Source: SXOA01 sp051004015
Lineage (GTDB): Bacteria; Planctomycetota; Planctomycetia; Pirellulales; Pirellulaceae
NCBI GenBank assembly: GCA_051004015.1
Contig: JBPCKT010000025.1
Span: 24,488 to 88,487 of the forward strand
Reading direction: 5' to 3'
DNA length: 64,000 bases
The stretch's first letter is position 1; each line of letters opens with the position of its first letter. A program made the position numbers and the translations under genes. A model generated the notes under the pieces. It ran no database searches, had not been told where the DNA came from, and saw only the letters and a program-made list of their open reading frames with translations. Shown here piece after piece: positions 1-7,105 of the stretch.

Positions 1-95
1 GACCAGCATCGACGTGGCAACACACGGAGGTCTGGGGTTCTGTTGGCCGGAGCCCCTGCTGGTCTAACCATCGTATAGGAAGGATGGTTTGAGCC

Positions 96-683
96 ATGTC
101 AACGAAGACAGTGTTTACTACGGGCGAGGCAGCGAAAATCTGCAAGGTCAGCCAGCAGACCATTATCCGCTGTTTTGACAACGGCAGCCTCAAGGGATTT
201 CGCGTCCCCGGCAGCCGTTTCCGCCGCATCCCCCGCCATGAGCTGTACAGCTTCATGCGGGACAACGGCATTCCGACGGACGCTTTGGAAAGCGGCAAGC
301 GGAGGGCCCTGATTGTGGACGACGACCAGGACCTGGTCGAGCTTTTGTCCGACGCCTTCGCCCGCGACGGCCGCTTCGACATCAAGACCGCCAACAACGG
401 CTTCGACGCCGGCATGCTGGTGAAGGAATTCCGCCCGGACGTGGTGGTGCTGGACGTCATGCTGCCGGACATCAACGGCAAGGAAGTCTGCCAGCGGGTC
501 CGCGGGGACAAGACGCTGGAGCAGGTGAAAATCATCTGCATCTCCGGCATGGTCGAGCAGGACAAAATCGCCGACCTGCGTGCCGCGGGCGCCGACGACT
601 TCATGCAGAAGCCCTTCCAGGTGGACAAGCTGCTGGAGCGGGCCTACGACCTGCTCGAGATGGAACGGCCGGTCACGACGTAA
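96..683 (+). CDS. HTH (excisionase/MerR-like) fused to response regulator receiver domain
   Basis: A 195-residue two-domain regulator. Residues about 5-57 form an excisionase/MerR-type helix-turn-helix (TTGEAAKICKVSQQTI, then the FRVPGSRFRRIPRHEL wing). Residues about 69-190 form a CheY-like receiver with the acidic pocket D75-D77, the predicted phosphoacceptor D120 in VVVLDVMLPD, and the conserved lysine K172 in QKPF. The DNA-binding domain comes before the receiver, the reverse of the usual OmpR or NarL order. The stop lies 9 bases before a histidine kinase start, so the two are probably co-transcribed and form a two-component pair. AAGGA lies upstream of the ATG. The function of each domain is certain by family; the regulated targets are unknown. 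Confidence 0.9.
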   Translation: MSTKTVFTTGEAAKICKVSQQTIIRCFDNGSLKGFRVPGSRFRRIPRHELYSFMRDNGIPTDALESGKRRALIVDDDQDLVELLSDAFARDGRFDIKTANNGFDAGMLVKEFRPDVVVLDVMLPDINGKEVCQRVRGDKTLEQVKIICISGMVEQDKIADLRAAGADDFMQKPFQVDKLLERAYDLLEMERPVTT

Positions 684-692
684 CCGTAGCCT

Positions 693-1526
693 ATGGTCAC
701 AGCCGCCCAGGAACTGACTGCCGAAGCGGCGCTGGCGATTCTGGCGGCGGAAGTCGGAGTACCAGGTACTGAGTATTCAGTACTTAGTACTCAGTACGGC
801 GAGGTTGTGCGAGCAATTTTCAAGCGGCTCGAAGCACGACTCCAGAAGGAAAAACTCGCCTCTCTCCGCGAACTGGCCTACGGGCTGAGCCACGAGATCA
901 ACAATCCTCTGGCCAACATCGCCACCCGCGCCCAGACGCTGCTGCGGGACGAGACCGATCCAGATCGCCGCCGGGTGCTGGCCACCATCAATGTCCAGGC
1001 GTTCCGCGCCCACGAGATGATCGCGGACATGATGCTCTTCGCCAAGCCGCCGGCGCTGGTGTTGAAGCAAGTCGACGCAGTGCAGCTTGCCGAATCCGTC
1101 ATCGCCGAGATGGCGGCAGAAGCCAAGGAACAAGGGACGACGCTCGTTCGTAGCGGCTCGGCAGGACCCATCGAGTTCACTGCCGATCCCGTGCAACTTA
1201 CGGTGGCTCTGCGGGCGGTGGTGCGGAACTCGCTGCAAGCGCTTACGGCTGGCGGCCGGGTGGAAATCGCCGTGGAAGTGACTGCGGGCTGCGTTACTTT
1301 TCGTATCAGCGACAACGGTCCCGGCTTATCCGACCAGGCGAAGAAGCACATGTTTGACCCGTATTATTCCGGGCGTGAAGCAGGCCGCGGCTTGGGATTG
1401 GGGCTTTCCAAATGCTGGCGGATTGTGGAGCTGCATGGGGGCAAGATGGAAGTAACGTCGGAAATCGGGAAAGGGGCGACTATCAGCCTGTGTTTGCCGA
1501 CGACGGCTGCGCTGGAAAAAAGTTGA
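693..1526 (+). CDS. Soluble sensor histidine kinase (HisKA/HATPase)
   Basis: A 277-residue histidine kinase with no transmembrane segment and no recognisable sensor domain. The H box is LSHEINNPLANI with the phospho-accepting H67. The ATP-binding domain shows the N box region (VVRNSLQAL), the G1 box SDNGPGL and the G2 box GRGLGLGLSKC. It follows the HTH-receiver gene by 9 bases and is its likely partner, autophosphorylating and passing phosphate to D120 of that protein. Residues about 24-36 (VPGTEYSVLSTQYG) are encoded by a palindromic word repeat (759-797), so this part is probably a linker created by repeat insertion rather than a functional segment. The gene is followed by a strong terminator. 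Confidence 0.9.
   Translation: MVTAAQELTAEAALAILAAEVGVPGTEYSVLSTQYGEVVRAIFKRLEARLQKEKLASLRELAYGLSHEINNPLANIATRAQTLLRDETDPDRRRVLATINVQAFRAHEMIADMMLFAKPPALVLKQVDAVQLAESVIAEMAAEAKEQGTTLVRSGSAGPIEFTADPVQLTVALRAVVRNSLQALTAGGRVEIAVEVTAGCVTFRISDNGPGLSDQAKKHMFDPYYSGREAGRGLGLGLSKCWRIVELHGGKMEVTSEIGKGATISLCLPTTAALEKS
759..797. repeat. Palindromic word repeat inside a reading frame
   Basis: The stretch repeats the word AGTACT/CAGTAC with variations. Arms GTACTGAGTA (766-775) and TACTCAGTAC (788-797) are perfectly complementary. It is read in frame in the histidine kinase gene. It matches in style the other word repeats of this window. Confidence 0.75.
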
Positions 1527-1576
1527 ACATTTTTTTCCGACTGCTCCCTTTTGTAGTGGACATGTGTGTATAATGA

Positions 1577-1605
1577 GAACGGCCCGCGAGAGCGGGTGGT
1601 TCTTT
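1577..1605 (+). terminator. Rho-independent terminator after the histidine kinase
   Basis: GAAC and CCCGC pair with GCGGG and GTTC around a GAGA tetraloop, followed by TTT. It lies 50 bases after the kinase stop codon. A TATAAT-like hexamer (1569-1574) just upstream has no good -35 partner and is probably chance. Confidence 0.7.
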
Positions 1606-1639
1606 GGCAATCCGGTAGAACACACAAGCCTGAAGCGGC

Positions 1640-2083
1640 CTATTCCGCGCGGTCGGTCGAATCGACAATGTGCGAATCGATCACCTGCGTCCGCCCGGGA
1701 GGCGCGAATCCCTGCAGCTTGAATTTGGCTTTGAACCAGCGGATGAGCCATTTTTTGTAAAGCTGCCGCAGCGGAGGAATCAGGATCGTCAGGCCGACGA
1801 TGTCGGTGGTCACGCCGGGCAGGATGAGCAAGATGGCAGCGATGAAAATGAAAAGCCCATCCAGCAGCGAATCGGTCGGCATTCGCCTTTCCTGCAGATC
1901 ACGCTGGATGTTGCGGATAGTCTGAACGCCCTGATAACGCAGCAGCACGGAACCAACCATCGCGGTGATGATGACGAACGCCAGCGTGAACCAGGGGCTG
2001 ATGTACTTGCCCATCAGCAGCAAGAGCGCGAGCTCGATGAGCGGCAGAATTGTCAGCAGCAGAAACAGGCGGGCGAGCGTCAT
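1640..2083 (-). CDS. fxsA: FxsA family membrane protein
   Basis: About 147 residues with three to four hydrophobic segments (LFLLLTILPLIELALLLLMG, WFTLAFVIITAMVGSVLL, GLFIFIAAILLILPGVTTD) and the FxsA hallmark TLARLFLLLTILPLIEL at the N-terminus. In E. coli FxsA overproduction suppresses F-exclusion of phage T7; the cellular role is otherwise unknown. I chose the ATG at 2083 (MTLARLF). A longer frame reaching 2128 would begin inside the inverted repeat at 2099-2161, which gives an unnatural N-terminus. An ATG at 2098 is also possible. It is last in a minus-strand run after a ferredoxin gene. Confidence 0.85.
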   Translation of the reverse strand: MTLARLFLLLTILPLIELALLLLMGKYISPWFTLAFVIITAMVGSVLLRYQGVQTIRNIQRDLQERRMPTDSLLDGLFIFIAAILLILPGVTTDIVGLTILIPPLRQLYKKWLIRWFKAKFKLQGFAPPGRTQVIDSHIVDSTDRAE

Positions 2084-2098
2084 CGGGTTTTGCCCCAT

Positions 2099-2161
2099 GT
2101 AGGATGGGTCTCCAGACCCGTCTCGCAAAGCTCATGGGACGGGGCTGGAGACCCAACCTAC
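2099..2161. repeat. Intergenic inverted repeat (GTAGGATGGGTCTCC type)
   Basis: Left arm 2099-2122 and right arm 2138-2161 are complementary at 22 of 24 positions, separated by a 15-base loop. Both ends read GTAGG/CCTAC. The same end word recurs at 41871-41930. It lies between the FxsA start and the ferredoxin stop. There is no U-tract, so it is not a classical terminator. Confidence 0.85.
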
Positions 2162-2176
2162 GAGAATACAATCCTA

Positions 2177-2569
2177 CTACGCTCCCGCTTTGAGCTCGGC
2201 CAGATGCTGGGCGGTGCCGACGAGACGGTCCCAGTTCTTTTCGATGTATTCCGGCGGGCCGCCGATTTGGGCGACGTACTGCGCGACATGCTCCGTGGGG
2301 ACCATCTCAATGGCGTTCCACGGGCAGATCGTGAGCTCGTAAGGGTTGCTGGCCTTCTGCGGGATGTGGACGCAGACCTCGCAGCCGACGCACCGTTCCA
2401 GATCAATCTCGCACCAGGACTGGTTTCCCTTCACCCCCAGCTTCATCTCAATGAGGTTGATGCAGTCGACCGGGCAGACCTCCAGGCAGGACTCGCAGCC
2501 GGTGCAGTTGTCGGCATTGATGACCGCCAGGGCTTTGGGGAGCTTTTTACGGGGGCCTGCTTTTGCCAT
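2177..2569 (-). CDS. 4Fe-4S dicluster ferredoxin
   Basis: A 130-residue small electron carrier. Cluster-binding cysteines are visible as C22-x2-C25-x2-C28-x3-C32-P and C60-x2-C63-x2-C66 with C82-P, so two [4Fe-4S] clusters are expected. The spacing between C66 and C82 is longer than in the classical 2[4Fe-4S] motif. A Lys/Arg-rich start (KAGPRKKLPKAL) precedes the first cluster and a 40-residue helical tail follows the second. No signal peptide is visible, so it is cytoplasmic. It is in a minus-strand run with RibD upstream. The redox partner cannot be told from context. Confidence 0.88.
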   Translation of the reverse strand: MAKAGPRKKLPKALAVINADNCTGCESCLEVCPVDCINLIEMKLGVKGNQSWCEIDLERCVGCEVCVHIPQKASNPYELTICPWNAIEMVPTEHVAQYVAQIGGPPEYIEKNWDRLVGTAQHLAELKAGA

Positions 2570-2653
2570 GTCGAAATTCCTTGACTCATAACGGCTTAGA
2601 GTGAACTGCCGCTACGTGATTTTTTTCACAAAGTCACGTTCAATTATAGGTGG

Positions 2654-3808
2654 CTATCGGCCCGAGGCCAATCGCGGGAGCACAGAATTCGAGGGCGATA
2701 CGGTCAGGCGGCCGTTTAGGTAAATGTCCTCGCCGAGGGTCTGAACCTGCATGTTTTGCAGTTGCAGCGCCGCGGAAACGTCGCGAATCCCCGCGCCGGC
2801 GATGGGCGAGGGAGCCTTTTCCCCGCCAAACAGCTTGGGGGCGATGAAGACGTGGACTTCATCGATTTGCCGGGCATCCAGGAGCGTGCCGAAGAGCTGC
2901 GAGCCCCCTTCCACCAGGATGTTCGTCATCCGCCGGCTGCCGAGCTCATCGAGGAGCTGGAGCGTTCGCTCATAGCGTGTTTCGGCGAGCAACGTCAGAA
3001 CTTCCACGCCCTTTCCCATCAGCCGCCGGATGTCCCGCTTCTGCGCTTCCGGCCCGCAAGCGAGGAGCACCGGACCTTCCTTCGCCGTCTTGATGAGCCG
3101 GCTGCTGGGGGGCAAGCGGGCCTGCGAGCCGATGATGACCCGCGTGGCGATGCGGGCCGGAGTGCCGTTTGCCGGCCGCGCGGTGAGCAGCGGATCGTCC
3201 ATCTCCGCCGTCCGCCGTCCGACAACGATGGCATCGACGCGGGAGCGGAGCGACTGCACCACTTCGCGGGCCGTGCTGCCGGAAATCCACTTGCTGTAGC
3301 CGCTGCGGGTGGCGATTTTGCCGTCGAGCGTCATGGCCCATTTGGCGATGACCCAGGGCTTGCCGGTGGCGAGCAGCTTGAGGTACGGGCCATTGAGCCG
3401 GCGGGCCAGTTCCTCGTGCAAGCCGACCTCCACTTCGATGCCGGCATCCTTCAATGCGTTGTGCCCCTTTCCGCCGACCTCGGGATAGGGGTCCTGCATG
3501 GCGGAAACGACGCGGCGAATGCCGGCGGGGATGATGGCCTGTGTGCAGGGAGGCCTCTTCCCGTGATGGCAGCAGGGCTCCAGCGTGGAGTAGAGAGTGG
3601 CCCCTTGCGTATTCCCCGCGGCGGCTTCCAGGGCAACGACTTCCGCGTGCGGCCCGCCGAAGCCAGCATGCCAACCTTCGCCCACGACCACACCATCCTT
3701 CACGATGACACAGCCGACCATGGGGTTGGGCTCGACGAATCCCCGGCCGCGCTCGGCCAGCTCCAGGGCCCGCAGCATGTGGCGGGAATCAGCGTCGGTG
3801 AAGGACAT
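2654..3808 (-). CDS. ribD: Riboflavin biosynthesis bifunctional deaminase/reductase RibD
   Basis: A 384-residue protein with the two RibD domains. The N-terminal deaminase (about 1-140) carries the zinc/catalytic motifs PHAEVVAL and EPCCHHGKRPPC. The C-terminal reductase (about 145-365) shows GKPWVIAKWAMTLDGKIA, VDAIVVGRRTAEMDDP and NILVEGGSQL. It deaminates 2,5-diamino-6-ribosylamino-4(3H)-pyrimidinone 5'-phosphate and reduces the ribosyl side chain, the second and third steps of riboflavin synthesis. The ATG at 3808 follows GGGGGAG; the frame is open to 3841 but that would overlap the upstream gene. The stop of the SEC-C/TPR gene is 11 bases upstream, so the two are co-transcribed. No other rib genes are visible. 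Confidence 0.95.
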   Translation of the reverse strand: MSFTDADSRHMLRALELAERGRGFVEPNPMVGCVIVKDGVVVGEGWHAGFGGPHAEVVALEAAAGNTQGATLYSTLEPCCHHGKRPPCTQAIIPAGIRRVVSAMQDPYPEVGGKGHNALKDAGIEVEVGLHEELARRLNGPYLKLLATGKPWVIAKWAMTLDGKIATRSGYSKWISGSTAREVVQSLRSRVDAIVVGRRTAEMDDPLLTARPANGTPARIATRVIIGSQARLPPSSRLIKTAKEGPVLLACGPEAQKRDIRRLMGKGVEVLTLLAETRYERTLQLLDELGSRRMTNILVEGGSQLFGTLLDARQIDEVHVFIAPKLFGGEKAPSPIAGAGIRDVSAALQLQNMQVQTLGEDIYLNGRLTVSPSNSVLPRLASGR

Positions 3809-3819
3809 AGGCTCCCCCG

Positions 3820-5979
3820 CTAATCCATGCCTGGCACCCACAACTTGCTCTTGCCACCGGCAGGAGCGGCGGCAGCAGAAGTGGGCGCGCCTTGGTCAGG
3901 AGTCCACAGGCCGGACGCAGGCGCGGCCCCCGCGGCGGGAGCGCCGGGCGGAGCCGCACCGGGAGTGGCCATGCTGCCGTCCGGCCGCAGAATGCCGAGC
4001 TGGTAGAGGAGCATCTGCAGCGACTGGGCGACACCCGGCTCCTTGATGTGCTTGGTGCTGAGCCGTTCGAAGAGGCGGCGAAATTCGTCCACCTCGCGGC
4101 GCTCCAGTCGCAGCGGAATCTCGGCCATCAGGTAGCGGGCGGGGGATTCGCCGCCGCTGGCCGCAATTTCCTGGGCCTTCTGAATGTACTCGATGGCCTG
4201 GTCGCTGTTGCCGGAAAGGCGGGCCAGCAGCTCATACACTCCGGCGTAGTCCACCTTGCCCTTGAGGGACGGGCGGCTGACGAGCTCGGGGCCGACCTTC
4301 CGCAAGAGCCGTCCGGCGGAATAGAGAATGCCGCGCTGATAGACCGTGAGCAGGTCGTTATCGGCCAGCTTCTTCACATCCAGCCGCGTCAGGCGGACCG
4401 GCGACAACGAGGTCACTCGCAGGCCGGCGGGATCGAGCGTCTCGACCGTGGGCAGCCCGAGCGACTTGCGAATCTGGTTGAACTCCGGCCGCTCCTCCGG
4501 TTCCGCCAGGTCCATCAGCAGGATGACCGCGAGGGCTCGCGCTTGCAGTGAAGCATCTCCTGCTGCCTGCCGCAGCGACTTGCCGTCCAGCACGCCCTGG
4601 GGCAGATCGGGAAAGACACTAGTCAAGACGTGAGTATGATGCGCGTCGAGCAGCTTCTTCCGCTCCGGCAGCGGCATGGCGTCGGGCAGCCGCCAGTTGC
4701 TGGCCAGCGCCGCCCCCAGGCGAGTGATCTTGCCGGTCACTTCCTCGCCTTCACGCGCGCTGCCGTCCGGCGCGAGCACCGCCTGCAGCGCCGCAATCTT
4801 GGCATCGAAATCGGCCGTCTTGAGCGTGCTGAATTCCACGCGGGCCGAGCGGTCGGTCTGTTTGCCGAAGAGCTGCAGCTCACCCAGGATGATCGGAATC
4901 TGATCTGCCGTTACCCCCTCCGCATAGGGCGGCACTTCGCGGTCCAGCAGCAGGAAGGCGGACTGCGGCGGCACTTCGTTCGCCTCGCGGAACTCGGCGG
5001 GATCGAAGGGAACCGACTCCAGCCGGTTGTTCGACAGCAGCCGCTCTTGCAGCGCCTGGAGATCGTTCACCGCGAAGGTGGCGGTGATTTCGGGGACCAG
5101 GTCGTCGTCCGTGAGGTCGCTCATGAACTGCACGACCGCCTCGGCTTCGACGGCGTCGTCGCGGGGGACGGATGCGAAGGAGGCATACCGCCGCAACGCC
5201 GCGCGGGCTTTGTCCTCCTGGCCGAGCCAGGCGCGGAGCGTGCCGATGTTCTTCCAGGCCGCCGGCTCGTAAGGCTCGCGCTCGGTCAGCACGTCAAGCA
5301 TTTCCACCGCCTTCAGCCAGCAGCCCATGCCTGCGGACTTCATGGCCTCCGTAATTTCGGCGATACCCTTGGGGCTCAACCGGCCATTGGCGTCAGCGGA
5401 CGACAGTCCCTCCAGCCCCAATGCCGGCAGCGGGATGTGGCCACTGCCGTCGAGCTCGATCAGGGCCTGCACCGCCCGCTGGTCCTTGCCGCCGGTGACG
5501 GACGTTTGGAACAGCAGATGCCCGCGAGCGCCAAGCAGTATTCCTTGCGCCGCCAACGACCGGCCCACAAAGCCGATGGCGTTGTAGACCTGGGGTTGGA
5601 GCTTGCCTTGCGAGGCCTCGAGCGCCGACTGAAGCGTATCCACCGCTTCCAGCGGATCACCCTTCGCGCCTTCGAGCACGGCCAACATGCCGAGGCCGGC
5701 GGGGTTGCTCGGCATGAGCTTCAACAGCTCGTTAATGGATTCGCGGGCCTGGTCGAGCTCGCGCAGCTCGATTTGCACCTGGGCCTTGAGGAGATACAGG
5801 CAGCCGCGGTCGGGCTTTTGAGCCAGCGAGCGATTGATCTGGTCGAGCGCCGCCAGCCGCTGCTCGCCGGTGATGAGCTCCTCGATCTTGTTGTAGTCGT
5901 GGATGAGGTCGTTGCCGCAGCAGAACTTGACTTTCTTCTCGGTTCCACAGGGACAGGGCTGATAGGGATCCAGAGGCAT
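3820..5979 (-). CDS. SEC-C motif and TPR-repeat protein
   Basis: A 719-residue protein. The first 25 residues hold a SEC-C zinc motif (YQPCPCGTEKKVKFCCGN: C-x-C then CC). The middle contains several TPR-like helical pairs (about 30-300). The last 50 residues are Ala/Pro/Gly-rich low complexity (GAAPPGAPAAGAAPASG) with a final KLWVPGMD. There is no signal peptide or membrane segment. SEC-C motifs bind Zn2+ and, in SecA, contact SecB or ribosomes; TPRs mediate protein contacts. A cytoplasmic scaffold or chaperone-like role is an inference. It sits between the methionine aminopeptidase and RibD genes in a minus-strand run. Confidence 0.8.
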   Translation of the reverse strand: MPLDPYQPCPCGTEKKVKFCCGNDLIHDYNKIEELITGEQRLAALDQINRSLAQKPDRGCLYLLKAQVQIELRELDQARESINELLKLMPSNPAGLGMLAVLEGAKGDPLEAVDTLQSALEASQGKLQPQVYNAIGFVGRSLAAQGILLGARGHLLFQTSVTGGKDQRAVQALIELDGSGHIPLPALGLEGLSSADANGRLSPKGIAEITEAMKSAGMGCWLKAVEMLDVLTEREPYEPAAWKNIGTLRAWLGQEDKARAALRRYASFASVPRDDAVEAEAVVQFMSDLTDDDLVPEITATFAVNDLQALQERLLSNNRLESVPFDPAEFREANEVPPQSAFLLLDREVPPYAEGVTADQIPIILGELQLFGKQTDRSARVEFSTLKTADFDAKIAALQAVLAPDGSAREGEEVTGKITRLGAALASNWRLPDAMPLPERKKLLDAHHTHVLTSVFPDLPQGVLDGKSLRQAAGDASLQARALAVILLMDLAEPEERPEFNQIRKSLGLPTVETLDPAGLRVTSLSPVRLTRLDVKKLADNDLLTVYQRGILYSAGRLLRKVGPELVSRPSLKGKVDYAGVYELLARLSGNSDQAIEYIQKAQEIAASGGESPARYLMAEIPLRLERREVDEFRRLFERLSTKHIKEPGVAQSLQMLLYQLGILRPDGSMATPGAAPPGAPAAGAAPASGLWTPDQGAPTSAAAAPAGGKSKLWVPGMD

Positions 5980-6070
5980 GGCAAGGCCTTGAGTTGCAGT
6001 AGGAAGCGGCCGCGAAGGCCCAGAATTCGGGAATCCAGCATCCTAGCAAAGCGAGCGGGTAGAGGTCAGA

Positions 6071-6185
6071 GGGTAGAGGGCAGTGTTCAGTTTTCAGTGT
6101 TCAGTGTTCAGGACGTAAAGGTCCAAGGAGGGATATGCCTACTGCCTTCTACTTGCTGAACACTGAAAACTGAACACTGAACACC
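6071..6185. repeat. Intergenic inverted repeat made of TGTTCAG words
   Basis: Arms 6083-6104 and 6156-6177 are perfectly complementary over 22 nt. They are built from tandem TGTTCAG / TTTTCAG words, with extra copies flanking. A second word pair, GTAGAGGGCAG (6073-6083) and CTGCCTTCTAC (6142-6152), is complementary at 10 of 11. It fills the gap between the SEC-C/TPR gene start and the methionine aminopeptidase stop. Confidence 0.85.
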
Positions 6186-6191
6186 ATCCAC

Positions 6192-7004
6192 TTAGAACTT
6201 ATGCCCCCGCTGCGGGCCGGTCTTCGACAGCGTCAGGACTTCCACGCCGGTTTCTGTCACCATGACGGTGTGCTCGAACTGGGCGGAGAGGCCGCCGTCC
6301 TGCGTTCGCACGGTCCAGCCGTCCCGCTTGGAGAGAAGCGTCTCCTTGGTGCCGGTATTGAGCATCGGCTCGATGGTGAAACAGATGCCCGGTTCGAGTT
6401 TCTGGCGGCGAGCCTCGGATGTTGGATAGTGCGGCACCGTCGGCGGCTGGTGGTATTGCCGGCCGACGCCGTGCCCCACGTATTCCTCCACCACGGTAAA
6501 GCCGCTGCGTTTGGCGATGCGAACGATGGCTTCGCCGATTTCCGAAAGCCGGCTGCCGGGGCGGCAGGTATCGATGGCGGCCCAGAGCGCATCGTGAGCG
6601 GACTGGACCACTTTGCGGGCGAGATCGGACGGCGTCCCCACGATGAACGTCTCGGACGAATCCCCGTGCCAACCGTTGACGATGGTCGTCAGGTCGACGT
6701 TGATAATGTCGCCGTCCTTCAGGGCATACGGTCCCGGCACCCCGTGGCAGATGACATCGTTGACGCTGGTGCAGCAGCTCTTGGGAAAGGGACTGCTCTG
6801 CTGGCCGCAGTAGCCGAGCGAAGCCGACTTATGGCCGGCCTCCGCGGTGCGATGGGCGATAAGTTGATCGATCTCCTCGGTGGTCAGTCCGGGGCGAAGA
6901 TTCTGGCGAACCAAATCGAGCAGGCTCGCATTGAACCGGCAGGCGTTCCGCATCGCCTGCCGCTCCCCTTCCACAAGGTTAAGCCGTTTCCGGTTGAAAA
7001 GCAT
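6192..7004 (-). CDS. map: Methionine aminopeptidase type I
   Basis: A 270-residue type I MetAP that removes the initiator methionine from nascent proteins. The conserved residues are visible in order: NDVICHGVPG, GDIINVDLT (metal Asp), GWHGDSSETF (metal Asp), YVGHGVGRQYHQPP (metal His), CFTIEPM (metal Glu) and AQFEHTVMVTETGVEVLT (metal Glu). I chose the ATG at 7004 (MLFNRKRLNL); the open frame continues to 7091 but that N-terminus is not family-like. No SEC-C or zinc N-terminal extension is present. It is the gene upstream of the SEC-C/TPR protein, which is of interest because some MetAPs carry a SEC-C motif fused in cis. Confidence 0.95.
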   Translation of the reverse strand: MLFNRKRLNLVEGERQAMRNACRFNASLLDLVRQNLRPGLTTEEIDQLIAHRTAEAGHKSASLGYCGQQSSPFPKSCCTSVNDVICHGVPGPYALKDGDIINVDLTTIVNGWHGDSSETFIVGTPSDLARKVVQSAHDALWAAIDTCRPGSRLSEIGEAIVRIAKRSGFTVVEEYVGHGVGRQYHQPPTVPHYPTSEARRQKLEPGICFTIEPMLNTGTKETLLSKRDGWTVRTQDGGLSAQFEHTVMVTETGVEVLTLSKTGPQRGHKF

Positions 7005-7105
7005 GATGGGCAAAGTCCCGCCGCGGCGGGGAATGGTCTCGATGTCAAAGACCCATAATTTACCATCCCAAGGTCGCGCCGGCCACGGCACTTAGCCGCA
7101 GGTGC

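Noticed and set aside
1..95. GACCAGC (1-7) and GCTGGTC (58-64) inverted repeat at the window start, as an RNA gene end
   Set aside because: The 7-nt arms could be chance and the window starts at the first base; no tRNA, tmRNA or RNase P feature can be recognised.
1569..1574. TATAAT just before the histidine-kinase terminator as a promoter
   Set aside because: There is no -35 element at 16-18 bases and nothing to transcribe except the terminator hairpin.
4630..6159. Long open frame opposite the SEC-C/TPR gene (about 500 codons)
   Set aside because: Antisense shadow of a real gene; it has no motif and starts and ends in unrelated sequence.
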